From contig NZ_JAHHDS010000003.1 in assembly GCF_019739195.1 (NCBI RefSeq), forward strand, positions 2,108,001 to 2,172,000: a stretch of DNA of 64,000 nucleotides, given 5' to 3'. Below, in pieces: positions 11,246 through 19,555 of the stretch. How positions within the stretch are numbered: the stretch's first letter is position 1; every line of letters begins with the position of its first letter. Origin of the DNA: Microcella sp. (GTDB lineage: Bacteria > Actinomycetota > Actinomycetes > Actinomycetales > Microbacteriaceae). A program made the position numbers and the translations under genes. Under the pieces are notes generated by a model, which worked only from the letters and a program-made list of their open reading frames with translations, had not been told where the DNA came from and made no database searches.

Positions 11246-11333
11246 GCCCCTCGCCCGCCGAGCCGCCGCCCCTCGCCCGCCGAGCCGCCGGCCCTCGCCC
11301 GCCGAGCCGCCGGCCCCCGCCCGCCGAGCCGCC
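11246..11333. repeat. 22-bp GC-rich tandem repeat, about four copies
   Basis: The core GCCGAGCCGCC recurs at 11257, 11279, 11301 and 11323, an exact 22-base period, with one to three substitutions between units. It begins about 40 bases after the stop of the GT4 gene. It is purely C/G with one A per unit and has strong strand asymmetry (C on the plus strand). Confidence 0.85.
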
Positions 11334-11342
11334 CGCGCTCGC

Positions 11343-11373
11343 TACCGCGCGCGCCCTTGAGCGTCGCGCGGTA
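11343..11373 (+). terminator. Possible hairpin terminator (no T tract)
   Basis: A perfect 9-bp inverted repeat, TACCGCGCG at 11343-11351 and CGCGCGGTA at 11365-11373, with a 13-base loop. It lies 137 bases after the GT4 stop. No run of T follows, so factor-independent termination is uncertain. Confidence 0.35.
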
Positions 11374-11391
11374 ACGGCCTCGGTTCACCCA

Positions 11392-11453
11392 GACTCGTGA
11401 ATGCAAGGAAGCTCTCGAGCACAGTCGACTGATGTTCCTAGAATTCACGAGTC
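11392..11453. repeat. 62-base imperfect palindrome
   Basis: Outer arms GACTCGTGAAT (11392-11402) and ATTCACGAGTC (11443-11453) are perfect 11-bp inverted repeats. After a 3x3 mismatch, AGGAA (11406-11410) pairs with TTCCT (11435-11439). The centre contains CAGTCGACTG (11422-11431), itself a palindrome. It is less GC-rich than its surroundings. Function unknown: structured RNA, operator or mobile-element remnant are all possible. Confidence 0.75.
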
Positions 11454-11551
11454 CCTGTGAAGAGGAACGCCCCTCGCGGTCCCCGGCGACGAGAGCCGCG
11501 TCGCGCTGGAAGCGCTGCGCTGCAGACGCCTGACGCGCGCGTCTGCACCGG

Positions 11552-11557
11552 TACGCT
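11552..11557 (+). promoter_or_regulatory. -10 box of the ABC exporter operon
   Basis: TACGCT ends six bases before the GTG at 11564; leaderless-type spacing. It would drive the three overlapping genes from 11564 to 17012. Confidence 0.5.
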
Positions 11558-11563
11558 GAACCG

Positions 11564-13414
11564 GTGCTGTCTGCCGCCCGCTCTGCCCTCGCCCTGCTCA
11601 CGCCGAGCGAGCGCCTCAGCTACTGGGGGCTCGTCGTCGCCCGGGCGATCGTTGGCTTTCTCGACGTCTTTGGCATTCTGCTCGTGGGCGTCGTCGCAGC
11701 CCTCGGCGCGACGCAGTTCGCCGACGACGGCGCCGCGACCGTCGTGTTCGGCGTCGAGCTTCCGCAGCTCGACGGCCAGGGGCTGCTGCTGCTCGTGCTC
11801 TTCGTGCTCGGCGTCTTCGTTGTCAAGGCCGGCATCGCGATCGGGCTCTCGCGGGCCCTGACCGCGTTCATCGCGCGCATCGAAGCGCGCAACGCGGCCG
11901 AGCTCGCCACGCACCTGCTGACCGGGTCGCTCACGCACGTGCGCCGCTTCTCGCGCAACGAGCTGCAGTTCAGCCTGACCGAGTCGATCAAGTGGACCTT
12001 CACGGGTCTGCTCAACAACGTCGCCGGCATCGTCGTCGAAGGCTTTCTGCTCGTCATCGTCGCGGTGGCGTTCTTCGTCGTCGATCCGCTCGTCGCCGTG
12101 TTCGCTCTCGGGTATTTCGCGCTCATCGTCGTGGGCATGCAGGCCGGCATCGCGCGCGTGCTCAAGCGCGCGGGCGAAGACGCTGCTGAGGGCACGAAGC
12201 TCACCCTCGGGGCGCTCGGCGACACTCTCGATACCTACAGCGAGCTCACCGTGCTCGGTCGCAGCGAGCTCTACCTCGAACGCATCCGCGCGTCGCGCAC
12301 CCGCGCCGCACGCTCGGGGGCCACGCTCGCCTTCCTCGGCGGCATGCCCCGCTATGTCGTCGAGACGGCCCTCATTCTCGGTGTGGTCGTCTTTGTCGGC
12401 CAGCAGCTGCTGACCGGGCAGCTGGCGAGCGGCCTCGCCACCCTCGGTGTGTTTCTCGCTGGTGCCGTGCGCATCATGGGCGCCATCCTGCCGCTGCAGA
12501 CGGCCGTCGCGGCCCTCAAGGTCAACACCGAGCAGTCGGCCTCGGCCCGAGCCCTACTCGCCGAGCTGCGAGGCGCGCCTCTGCCGGCAGCACCCGCGGC
12601 TCCCGCCGACCTCGCGGTGCCCGATGGTTCGACTCCGCTCGCCGTCGACGTGCAGGGCGTCAGCTATCGCTACCCGGGCGCCGAGGTCACGGCCCTCGAC
12701 GACGTGAGCCTGCAGATTCCGGCCGGAAGCTTCGCCGCCATCATCGGCCCTTCGGGGGCAGGCAAGACTACGCTCGTCGAACTGCTCATCGGCCTCGGCT
12801 CTGCCGATTCGGGCAGCATCGCCATCGACGGTTTCGACCCGCGCGCGCTGCGGCTCGCCGCCCCCGGCCTCGTGTCGTACGTGCCGCAGAAGCCGGGCCT
12901 CGTCAGCGGCACCATCGCCGACAACGTCGCGCTCGGCATCGACCGCGCTGCCATCGATCGCGACCGGGTGCGCGTCGTGCTCGAGCAGGCGCAGCTGCTC
13001 GACTTCGTCGACTCGCTGCCCGAGGGCATCGACACCCCGGTGGGCAAGCAGTCTGATGCCTTCAGCGGAGGGCAGGTGCAGCGCATCGGTCTCGCGCGCG
13101 CCCTCTACGTCGCCCCACGGCTGCTCGTGCTCGACGAGGCCACGAGCGGTCTCGATGCTGCCACGGAAGCCGTCGTCAGCCAGGCCCTGCGTGCACTGAG
13201 CGGCGAACTCACGATCATCGTGATCGCCCACCGGCTCAGCACGGTGCAGCGAGCCGACACGGTCGTGGTGATCGAGGGCGGCCGGGTCGTGGCCGAAGGC
13301 GACTTCGCGACGGTGCGTCGCACGGTGCCGATGGTCGCCGAGTACGTGAAGCTCATGTCGTTCGACGACGAACCGGCCGACCCTGAGACGCCTGCCGGCG
13401 AGGCCGCGCTGTGA
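11564..13414 (+). CDS. One-piece ABC exporter, PglK/MsbA-like glycolipid flippase
   Basis: Half-size type IV ABC exporter (616 residues) with about six membrane helices followed by an ATPase. The ATPase has Walker A GPSGAGKTT (about residue 395), signature FSGGQVQRIGLARAL (about 500), Walker B LLVLDEATSGLD (about 520) and the switch His in IAHRLST. The membrane domain contains GGMPRYVVETALI, which resembles the PR-x-x-x-E segment of lipid-linked oligosaccharide flippases such as PglK. It is followed with four-base overlaps by DUF2142 and acyltransferase genes. The likely role is flipping a lipid-linked glycan across the membrane; drug or peptide export is the alternative. A paralogue is at 28918. 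Confidence 0.85.
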   Translation: MLSAARSALALLTPSERLSYWGLVVARAIVGFLDVFGILLVGVVAALGATQFADDGAATVVFGVELPQLDGQGLLLLVLFVLGVFVVKAGIAIGLSRALTAFIARIEARNAAELATHLLTGSLTHVRRFSRNELQFSLTESIKWTFTGLLNNVAGIVVEGFLLVIVAVAFFVVDPLVAVFALGYFALIVVGMQAGIARVLKRAGEDAAEGTKLTLGALGDTLDTYSELTVLGRSELYLERIRASRTRAARSGATLAFLGGMPRYVVETALILGVVVFVGQQLLTGQLASGLATLGVFLAGAVRIMGAILPLQTAVAALKVNTEQSASARALLAELRGAPLPAAPAAPADLAVPDGSTPLAVDVQGVSYRYPGAEVTALDDVSLQIPAGSFAAIIGPSGAGKTTLVELLIGLGSADSGSIAIDGFDPRALRLAAPGLVSYVPQKPGLVSGTIADNVALGIDRAAIDRDRVRVVLEQAQLLDFVDSLPEGIDTPVGKQSDAFSGGQVQRIGLARALYVAPRLLVLDEATSGLDAATEAVVSQALRALSGELTIIVIAHRLSTVQRADTVVVIEGGRVVAEGDFATVRRTVPMVAEYVKLMSFDDEPADPETPAGEAAL

Positions 13415-14934
13415 TCGCCCGACTGCGCCGCATCCCGCTGCTCGCGCTCGCGCCGGTGCTCGCTCTCTTGACGCTCACCGCGTGGGTGTTCGCCTCGCCG
13501 ATCGGAGCCGGCCCCGACGACGACTTCCACCTCGTGAGCTCGTGGTGCGCGGGGCCGACGGCCGCCGAGACCTGCGCGCCGGGCAGCGAGCCGCAGACTC
13601 GCATCGTGCCCGTGGCTCTCGACGACATCGAGTGCTTCGCCTACGACCCGACCCGCAGTGCGGCGTGTCAGGGCTCTGACTGGTCGTGGTCGGTCACCGA
13701 ATCGATCGAGTCTGATCGCGGCAACTTCGTGGGGGCTTACCCGCCCGTGTACTACGCGGTGACCGGGGTGCTGACGAGCGACGACATTCAACTCTCGGCT
13801 CTCGCCATGCGGCTGCTGACCGTGCTGCTCTTCGTCGCGATCACGGTGGCCCTGTGGATGCTGCTGCCGCTGCGTCTGCGCGCCCCGCTCGTGTGGGGCT
13901 GGCTCATCACGACGGTGCCACTCGGCATCTTCTTGCTCGGCACCAACAACCCCAGCGCCTGGGCGATGATCGGTGTCGGCTCGAGCTGGCTCGCGCTGCT
14001 GGGGTGGTTCGAGACCCCCTGGTCGACCGAACGCGGCCGCAAGCTCGCGCTCGGGGGGCTCTTCGTGCTGAGCGTGCTGATGGCGGCGGGTGCTCGCGGC
14101 GATTCGGCGCTCTACGCGGGCTTCGGCATCGCCCTCGTGCTCGTGCTCGTCGCGGTGCGGCGACGCGCCTTCATGGTCGACTCCGTGCTGGCAATCGTCA
14201 TGGGCCTCGTGGCGCTCGCGTTCTTTCTCTCGGCTCGCCAGTCGCAGAGCGGTCTCGGCGGCTTCGGCGGCGGCTCGAACATCTCGGGCGGCGAGGCGGT
14301 GGCAGGCTCGGGCGCGCCCGAGGCGGCGCTCACGGGCTTCGGCCTGCTCGCCTACAACCTGCTCAACGTGCCGTTCTTGTGGACGGGCGCCCTCGGCGAC
14401 TGGGCGCTCGGCTGGCTCGACACCTCGATGCCCGCGATCGTCTCGGCCGCGGCGGTCGCGGCCTTCGTCGCGGTCGGGTTCGCGGGCATCGGGCGCATGT
14501 GGGGCCGCAAGGCTCTCGCCCTCGCGGCGCTCGTGCTCGTGCTCGTGGCTCTGCCGGTCTATGTGCTGCAGGCGGGCGGCGACCTCATCGGCGAGCAGGT
14601 GCAGCCCCGCTATTTGCTGCCCCTCATCGTGATGCTGGGCGGCATGCTCGTGTTGACCCGCACCGCTGGGGAGATCACCTTCTCGACCCCGCAGCGGTTC
14701 ACGATCGTGGCTGCGCTCGCGGGCGCGCACTTCGTGGCACTGCACCTCAACATGCGTCGCTACATCACCGGCATCGACGGCTCGGGCGTGAACCTCGACG
14801 CGGGCGCCGAGTGGTGGTGGGCTGGCCCGGTCGGCCCGAACGCTGTGTGGCTGCTCGGTTCGCTCGCCTACGCCTTGCTCGTCTGGATTCTCGTGCGCAC
14901 GCTCGCCCGGCCCGCGGTGCTCGCGGCATCGTGA
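13411..14934 (+). CDS. DUF2142-type polytopic membrane protein
   Basis: The 507-residue protein has an N-terminal membrane helix (LLALAPVLALLTLTAWVF), a roughly 110-residue external loop with four Cys (SSWCAG, ETCAPG, IECFAY, AACQGS) and ending in YPPVYYAVTG, then about ten further membrane segments. The pattern SPIGAGPDDDFHL plus YPPVYYA is typical of DUF2142 proteins, which resemble polyprenyl-phosphate-sugar-dependent GT-C transferases: acidic residues in the first loop and many helices. It is coupled by GTGA to the ABC exporter before it and the acyltransferase after it. I infer a role in periplasmic-side modification of the exported glycan. Confidence 0.8.
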   Translation: MIARLRRIPLLALAPVLALLTLTAWVFASPIGAGPDDDFHLVSSWCAGPTAAETCAPGSEPQTRIVPVALDDIECFAYDPTRSAACQGSDWSWSVTESIESDRGNFVGAYPPVYYAVTGVLTSDDIQLSALAMRLLTVLLFVAITVALWMLLPLRLRAPLVWGWLITTVPLGIFLLGTNNPSAWAMIGVGSSWLALLGWFETPWSTERGRKLALGGLFVLSVLMAAGARGDSALYAGFGIALVLVLVAVRRRAFMVDSVLAIVMGLVALAFFLSARQSQSGLGGFGGGSNISGGEAVAGSGAPEAALTGFGLLAYNLLNVPFLWTGALGDWALGWLDTSMPAIVSAAAVAAFVAVGFAGIGRMWGRKALALAALVLVLVALPVYVLQAGGDLIGEQVQPRYLLPLIVMLGGMLVLTRTAGEITFSTPQRFTIVAALAGAHFVALHLNMRRYITGIDGSGVNLDAGAEWWWAGPVGPNAVWLLGSLAYALLVWILVRTLARPAVLAAS

Positions 14935-17012
14935 GCGCTCTGCCGGGCATCCCCGAGGTGCCGGCGCCCAACCGGCCCTCGGGCGCGGCAAAGCGCCTCG
15001 ACGTGCAGGGCCTGCGGGCGATAGCGGTCGTGCTCGTCGTGGTCTACCATGCGGGCATTCCGCTCAGCGGAGGCTTCGCGGGCGTCGATGTCTTCTTCGT
15101 CATCTCGGGCTTCGTCATCACCCTCATGTTGCAGCGCGAGTGGTTCGCTAACGGTCGCATCAGCCTGCGGCGGTTCTATGCCCGGCGCTTTCTGCGGCTG
15201 ACGCCCGCGCTCGCCGTCGTCGTGGTTGCGACGGTGCTCGCCGCGGCGCTGCTGTCGGTCGGCATGGCGACCACGGCCGCGCAGACCGGGCTCGGCGCCC
15301 TGCTGCTCTCGGCCAACCTCGTGATCGCGCGAACGACGGGCGGTTACTTCGATGCGCCCGCCGAGTCGAATCCTCTGCTCAACATGTGGTCGCTCTCGGT
15401 CGAAGAGCAGTTCTACCTGCTCTTCCCGCTGCTGCTCGTGCTCGGCTGGGTGCTCGCGCGTCGCGGTGGCCCGGCAGCGCGCCGTGCTCCCCTCATCATC
15501 ACGAGCACGGTGCTCGCCGTCTCGTTCGGCGTGGCGATGCTCGTGACCCTGCGCATCATCGTGCACCCCTGGCTCGACCTCGCCTTCGGCTTCTACGGGC
15601 CGGCGGGCCGAGCCTGGGAGTTCGCCGTCGGCGCGGTCATCGCCCTCGTGCTGCCGGTGTTCACCCGCCTGAGCGCATCCCTCGCCACCGCGGCGGGCGT
15701 GCTCGGACTCGCGCTCGTCGGCGTCTCGGCCGTGGTGCTGTCGGCGGCGACGCCGACGCCTGGCCCGACGACACTGCTACCGGTGCTGGGCACGGCGCTT
15801 CTCATCATCGCGGGCTCAGCAGCAGACAACCCCGTCTCGAGGCTGCTCGGCACCCGCCCGATGGTGGCCATCGGCGACCTCTCGTACTCGTGGTACCTCT
15901 GGCACTGGCCGGTGATCGTGTTCGCGGGTCTGCTCGTGCCGAACTCGCCACTCGTCATCCTGGTCGCCGCAGTGCTCTCGCTGCTGCCCGCCCTCGCGTC
16001 GTACCGCTGGGTCGAGCAGCCGTTGCGCGGTTTGCGGCCGGGCACTGCGCGTCGCTGGGCGGCGACGGTCGGCGGGGTTCTCGTGGCACCCCTGCTCGTC
16101 GTCGTGCTCGTGCTCGTCGCTGTCGGGCAGGGCTTCTGGCTGCCGAGCGTGCAGCAGTACCGCGCGCAGATCATCGACCGCCCCGGACACCTGACCCAGG
16201 TGGCCGGCTGCAGCGCGTTCGCCGTGCCGGGTCAGCCGGGCACCGAGCAGTGCACGTGGAACGCCGACGCATCGGGGCCGCCCGCCTACCTGCTCGGCGA
16301 TTCGTTCGCCGACCACCTGAGCGAGGGTCTTGCGATCGCCGCCGCCGAGGCGAATGCGGCGATCACCATGACGACGCAGCGCGGATGCCCGTGGACGGGT
16401 GTCGACGCCACCTTCGAGTCGCTCGGCACGTGGGAGCAGGGCGCCAGATGCCGCGAGGTCATCGAGGCGGCGCTCGCTGCGGTCGCCGATCAGCCGGCGG
16501 GTGTTGTGCTGCTCGCGTTCTCAGACCATTACTTCACGGGTGACGACTTCGCGACGGCCGACGGGTCAGGCGGGTTCACGACCGAGTCGGATGCTCGGCT
16601 CGCGGCCCACGCCCAGTGGTTGCGCGGCGCGGTGTTCGACCTCGAGGCTGCCGGGCACGCGGTCGTGCTCGTGCGGCCCACGCCCAACTTCGATCTCGAC
16701 GCCGAGAGCGGGCCCTACCCGTTCGAGCCAGCGCGGTGCTCGCTGCCCGCGGTCGTCGCGGGCGACTGCGGCCAGAGCATCCCCGAGTCGGTGGCCGCTG
16801 ATCGTCAGGCCGGAATGCTGCGCGTGTTCGAGTCGATCGCTCGCGAGGGCTCGGCGACGTCGGTGCTCGATCTCTGGCCGGCCCTGTGCCCCGACGGACT
16901 GTGCACGACCACCGCGCTCACGCCGTACACGTTCGAAGATGCCCTGCACCTCTCGACGTCGGGCAGCGCGGCAGTCGCCCCACAGCTCGCCGCCGCTCTG
17001 GTCGCAGGCTAG
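14931..17012 (+). CDS. OafA/YrhL-type acyltransferase with SGNH hydrolase domain
   Basis: The 693-residue protein adds acyl (usually acetyl) groups to extracellular glycans. The N-terminal acyltransferase-3 domain has LDVQGLRAIAVVLVVVYHAG with the catalytic His, GVDVFFVISGFVITL, RRFYARRFLRLTPAL, NMWSLSVEEQFYLLFPLLL and SYSWYLWHWPVIVF over about ten membrane helices. After a linker comes an external SGNH domain with YLLGDSFADHL (nucleophile Ser) and late EDALHLSTSGS (Asp/His dyad). GTG 14931 is chosen for its four-base overlap with the preceding TGA; a longer open frame upstream is out of frame with the real DUF2142 gene. It converges with, and overlaps by four bases, the dehydrogenase on the minus strand. 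Confidence 0.93.
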   Translation: MSALPGIPEVPAPNRPSGAAKRLDVQGLRAIAVVLVVVYHAGIPLSGGFAGVDVFFVISGFVITLMLQREWFANGRISLRRFYARRFLRLTPALAVVVVATVLAAALLSVGMATTAAQTGLGALLLSANLVIARTTGGYFDAPAESNPLLNMWSLSVEEQFYLLFPLLLVLGWVLARRGGPAARRAPLIITSTVLAVSFGVAMLVTLRIIVHPWLDLAFGFYGPAGRAWEFAVGAVIALVLPVFTRLSASLATAAGVLGLALVGVSAVVLSAATPTPGPTTLLPVLGTALLIIAGSAADNPVSRLLGTRPMVAIGDLSYSWYLWHWPVIVFAGLLVPNSPLVILVAAVLSLLPALASYRWVEQPLRGLRPGTARRWAATVGGVLVAPLLVVVLVLVAVGQGFWLPSVQQYRAQIIDRPGHLTQVAGCSAFAVPGQPGTEQCTWNADASGPPAYLLGDSFADHLSEGLAIAAAEANAAITMTTQRGCPWTGVDATFESLGTWEQGARCREVIEAALAAVADQPAGVVLLAFSDHYFTGDDFATADGSGGFTTESDARLAAHAQWLRGAVFDLEAAGHAVVLVRPTPNFDLDAESGPYPFEPARCSLPAVVAGDCGQSIPESVAADRQAGMLRVFESIAREGSATSVLDLWPALCPDGLCTTTALTPYTFEDALHLSTSGSAAVAPQLAAALVAG

Positions 17013-18304
17013 GTGCCGGGAATACCGATCACGCGGTAGGTGACGCCCGGCCATGCCTCTGCCGTCGAGACGCGTCGGCCGTCGACGAAGGTGCGGATGC
17101 CCGGCAGCGATGCCGGCGTCAGGTCGCGGTACTCGGCGTGGTCGGCTTGCACGACGGCCGCGTCGACCGGCTCGCCGAGGTGGTAGGGCTGCCAGCCGTA
17201 GCGGGCCAGCTCGTCGTCGGTGTAGAGCGGGTCGTGCACGAACACTTCGGCGCCGCGCTCCCGCAGGGCCGCGACCGCGCCGAAGACGCCGCTGAACGCC
17301 GTTTCTTTGACTCCGCCGCGGTAGGCAGCCCCGAGCACGACGACACGCTGCCCCTGCAGCGAGCCGTGCACGCCTTCGAGCAGGCCGATCGTGTAGTCGG
17401 GCATGCCCGCATTCGCCTCGCGGGCCGCGCGCACGACCGTGGCGGCCGGGTCGTTCCAGAGGTAGAGCCGCGGGTAGACGGGGATGCAGTGGCCGCCGAC
17501 CGCGATGCCCGGCTGGTGGATGTGGCTGTAGGGCTGCGAGTTCGAGGCCTCGATCACCTGGTAGATGTCGATGCCGGCCGTCGCGGCGTACTGCGCGAAC
17601 TGGTTGGCGAGGCCGATGTTGACGTCGCGGTAGGTGGTCTCGGCGAGCTTGGCCATTTCGGCGGCCTCGGCACTGCCGAGATTCCACACGCCGTTGCCGC
17701 GCGGCAGGTCGGGGCGGTCGTCGAAGTCGAGCACCTCTTCGTAGAAGGCGACGGCGCGCGCGGCCCCGGCCTCTGAGAGACCCCCGACGAGCTTCGGGTA
17801 CTTGCGCAGGTCGGCGAAGACACGCCCCGTGAGCACGCGCTCGGGCGAGAACACGAGGTGAAAATCGGTGCCTTCGACGAGCCCTGAGCCCTCTTCGAGC
17901 ATGGGCTTCCAGCGCGTGCGCGTCGTGCCCACCGGCAGGGTCGTCTCATAGGCGACCAGGGTGTCGGCAGTCAGATGCGCTGCGAGGGTGCTCGTGGCGT
18001 CATCCATCCAGCCGAAGTCGGGTCGCGCCTCGTCGTCGACGAAGAGCGGCACGACCAGAACGACCGCGTCGGCCTCCGGTACAGCATCCGCATAGTTCGT
18101 CGTCGCCCGCAGTTTGCCGGCCGGTACGAGTTCGGCGAGCATCTCGGCCAGGTGCGCCTCGCCCGGAAACGGCTCGACCCCCGAGTTGATGAGGTCGACC
18201 GTGGCCTGGTTCACGTCGACGCCGACGACCTCGTGGCCCTTCGAGGCGAACTGCACGGCGAGAGGCAGGCCGATCTTTCCCAGGGCGATGACGGCGATCT
18301 TCAC
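17009..18304 (-). CDS. Nucleotide-sugar 6-dehydrogenase (WbpA/WecC type)
   Basis: UDP-GlcNAc or UDP-ManNAc 6-dehydrogenase-like enzyme making the uronic acid with two NAD. The 431-residue product begins VKIAVIALGKIGLPLAVQF (NAD site), has VVLVVPLFVDDEARPDF, YETTLPVGTT, the UDP-binding SPERVLTGRVFADLRKYPK, AETTYRDVNIGLANQFA with the catalytic Lys/Asn region, and the active-site Cys in GGHCIPVYPRLY. GTG 18304 is preferred because GAGG lies about ten bases upstream. With genes 19556-22265 and 27841 it completes a diacetamido-uronic-acid pathway. It is the last gene of an operon with DUF2304 and GT2 genes. Confidence 0.9.
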   Translation of the reverse strand: MKIAVIALGKIGLPLAVQFASKGHEVVGVDVNQATVDLINSGVEPFPGEAHLAEMLAELVPAGKLRATTNYADAVPEADAVVLVVPLFVDDEARPDFGWMDDATSTLAAHLTADTLVAYETTLPVGTTRTRWKPMLEEGSGLVEGTDFHLVFSPERVLTGRVFADLRKYPKLVGGLSEAGAARAVAFYEEVLDFDDRPDLPRGNGVWNLGSAEAAEMAKLAETTYRDVNIGLANQFAQYAATAGIDIYQVIEASNSQPYSHIHQPGIAVGGHCIPVYPRLYLWNDPAATVVRAAREANAGMPDYTIGLLEGVHGSLQGQRVVVLGAAYRGGVKETAFSGVFGAVAALRERGAEVFVHDPLYTDDELARYGWQPYHLGEPVDAAVVQADHAEYRDLTPASLPGIRTFVDGRRVSTAEAWPGVTYRVIGIPGT

Positions 18305-18367
18305 AAGCGGGTGGTCCTCACGGTTCAGGGGTGGCAGGGGGCGACGGATGCCCGCGAGCACTCGATT

Positions 18368-18745
18368 CTAGGTGCTGGGCTTCTCGGCCAGCCGCGCCTC
18401 GAGCTCGGCGATGCGATCGACAAGGCGTGCTTCGGTCAGAGCGATCTCGCGCGCGAGCTGCGTGTTGGCGCGAGTCAGCTGCACCGAGCGCTTGTACTCA
18501 TTGACCACGTAGATGAGCCCGGCGACGATGGCCAGGTAGAACAGCAGGTCGGCGCCGCGCCCGATGCCGACGAGCGAGGCGAGCCAGCTGAGCAGGCCGG
18601 GCCACAGCACGACGACGACTCCCGAGGCGAGAGCAAGCAGCACGAGCAGTCGGCGAATGGCGAGGTGGCGGGGGCTCGGCGTCGAGCGCACCAGGTAGAC
18701 CGCGATGCCGGCCAAGGCGATGATGAGAATGATCTGAAACCACAT
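18368..18745 (-). CDS. DUF2304 small membrane protein
   Basis: The 125-residue product starts MWFQIILIIALAGIAVYLV, has two further hydrophobic segments (LLVLLALASGVVVVLWP, LLFYLAIVAGLIYVV), and ends in a roughly 45-residue helix with heptad-like hydrophobics (LARANTQ-type to RIAELEARLAE), probably a coiled coil. DUF2304 proteins are commonly encoded next to dolichol-phosphate-mannose-synthase-like GT2 enzymes, as here (24-base gap). The start is set by AAAGGGGG about eight bases upstream of ATG 18745. A partner or anchor for the GT2 is likely (inference). Confidence 0.82.
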   Translation of the reverse strand: MWFQIILIIALAGIAVYLVRSTPSPRHLAIRRLLVLLALASGVVVVLWPGLLSWLASLVGIGRGADLLFYLAIVAGLIYVVNEYKRSVQLTRANTQLAREIALTEARLVDRIAELEARLAEKPST

Positions 18746-18768
18746 AGCGGGTGCCCCCTTTCTTGTGA

Positions 18769-19488
18769 CTAGTTGATGACGAGGTCGACGAGAATGTTGA
18801 TCGAGTTGAGCAGCGACTGCCCCTTGGCCTTCGAGTAGTCGGTGTAGAGCACCTCGACCGGAAACTCGCGCCACGGAAGGCCCGATTTGCCGAGCTGCAC
18901 CACGATCTCGCTCGCGTGAGCCATGCGGTCTTGCTTGAGGTTCACGGCGTGCGCCGCGTCGATGCGCAGCACGCGCAGCCCGTTGTGGGCATCCGTCAGG
19001 GTGAGACCGGTCGTGAGGTTCGTGACCGCGACGGCCGTCTTGAGCACGATCTTCTTGGCGAGACCGGGTTTCGTGCGGTCGTCGAGAAAGCGCGAGCCGA
19101 AGACGATGGCCGCCTGCTCGCGCTCGGCGAGGTCGAGCATGGCGAGCGCGTCGACCACGCGGTGCTGCCCGTCGGCGTCGAACGTGACCAGATAGCGCAC
19201 GCCGGGCAGTGACCGCGCGTAGGCGATGCCGGTCTGCAGCGCGGCACCCTGGCCGAGGTTGTGCGGGTGGCGGATCACGCGCGCGCCTGCCGACCCGGCG
19301 ACCGCGGCCGAGTCGTCGGTCGAGCCGTCGTCGACGCAGATGACCCGCTCGAACTGCTGCAGCAGCTCGCTGATGACGCCGCCGATGACGGTCGCCTCGT
19401 TGTAGAGGGGGATGACGATGGCAGCCTCGGGGCGCCGGTCAGAGCGGGCCGCGGGCGCGGCAGGGGTGGCGTCGGCCATAGGGGCCAT
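18769..19488 (-). CDS. GT2 glycosyltransferase, polyprenyl-phosphate sugar synthase-like
   Basis: The GT-A enzyme of about 239 residues resembles DPM1-type synthases, which load a sugar onto polyprenyl phosphate at the cytoplasmic face. Motifs are AAIVIPLYNEATVIGG, VICVDDGSTDDSA, the metal site TFDADGQHR, FGSRFLDDRTKPG, and TLTDAHNGLRVLR with the catalytic Asp. It lacks C-terminal membrane helices; the neighbouring DUF2304 protein may supply the membrane contact. Two starts are possible, ATG 19488 and ATG 19479. The latter has CACAAT seven bases upstream, as in leaderless genes, so the protein may be three residues shorter. Confidence 0.88.
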   Translation of the reverse strand: MAPMADATPAAPAARSDRRPEAAIVIPLYNEATVIGGVISELLQQFERVICVDDGSTDDSAAVAGSAGARVIRHPHNLGQGAALQTGIAYARSLPGVRYLVTFDADGQHRVVDALAMLDLAEREQAAIVFGSRFLDDRTKPGLAKKIVLKTAVAVTNLTTGLTLTDAHNGLRVLRIDAAHAVNLKQDRMAHASEIVVQLGKSGLPWREFPVEVLYTDYSKAKGQSLLNSINILVDLVIN

Positions 19489-19503
19489 TGTGTCAGAACG
19501 CGA

Positions 19504-19509
19504 TACCCT
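19504..19509 (+). promoter_or_regulatory. -10 box of the N-acetyltransferase operon
   Basis: TACCCT lies 46 bases upstream of the GTG at 19556, giving a leader of about 40 bases. AGAGAGA just before the GTG may serve as ribosome-binding site. This operon therefore seems to have a leader, unlike most of its neighbours. Confidence 0.4.
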
Positions 19510-19555
19510 GGGTCGGCGCGTGCCCGCGCATGACCCCTCAAGAGAGATTGCCCTC

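Larger units (their letters stand above)
11207..11563. other. Intergenic gap with repeats, no convincing gene
   Basis: A 357-base stretch between two glycan genes. It holds a 22-bp tandem repeat block (about 11246-11333), a GC hairpin (11343-11373), and a long imperfect palindrome (11392-11453). The right end carries the promoter of the ABC exporter. Open frames here have repeat-derived Gly/Arg/Ala composition and no recognisable domain, so I do not call a gene. Confidence 0.7.

Noticed and set aside
11203-11601. Minus-strand frame with GGSAGEGR-like repeats across the tandem repeat
   Set aside because: The repeats arise only from the 22-bp DNA repeat; no start signal or conserved domain.
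13854-14930. Long open frame upstream of and in frame with the acyltransferase
   Set aside because: It overlaps the clearly membrane-protein-coding DUF2142 frame, has Arg/Ala-rich shadow composition, and the GTGA overlap gives a natural start at 14931.
13105-14991. 628-codon minus-strand open frame
   Set aside because: His/Arg/Glu-rich antisense shadow of the ABC exporter and DUF2142 genes, with no domain.
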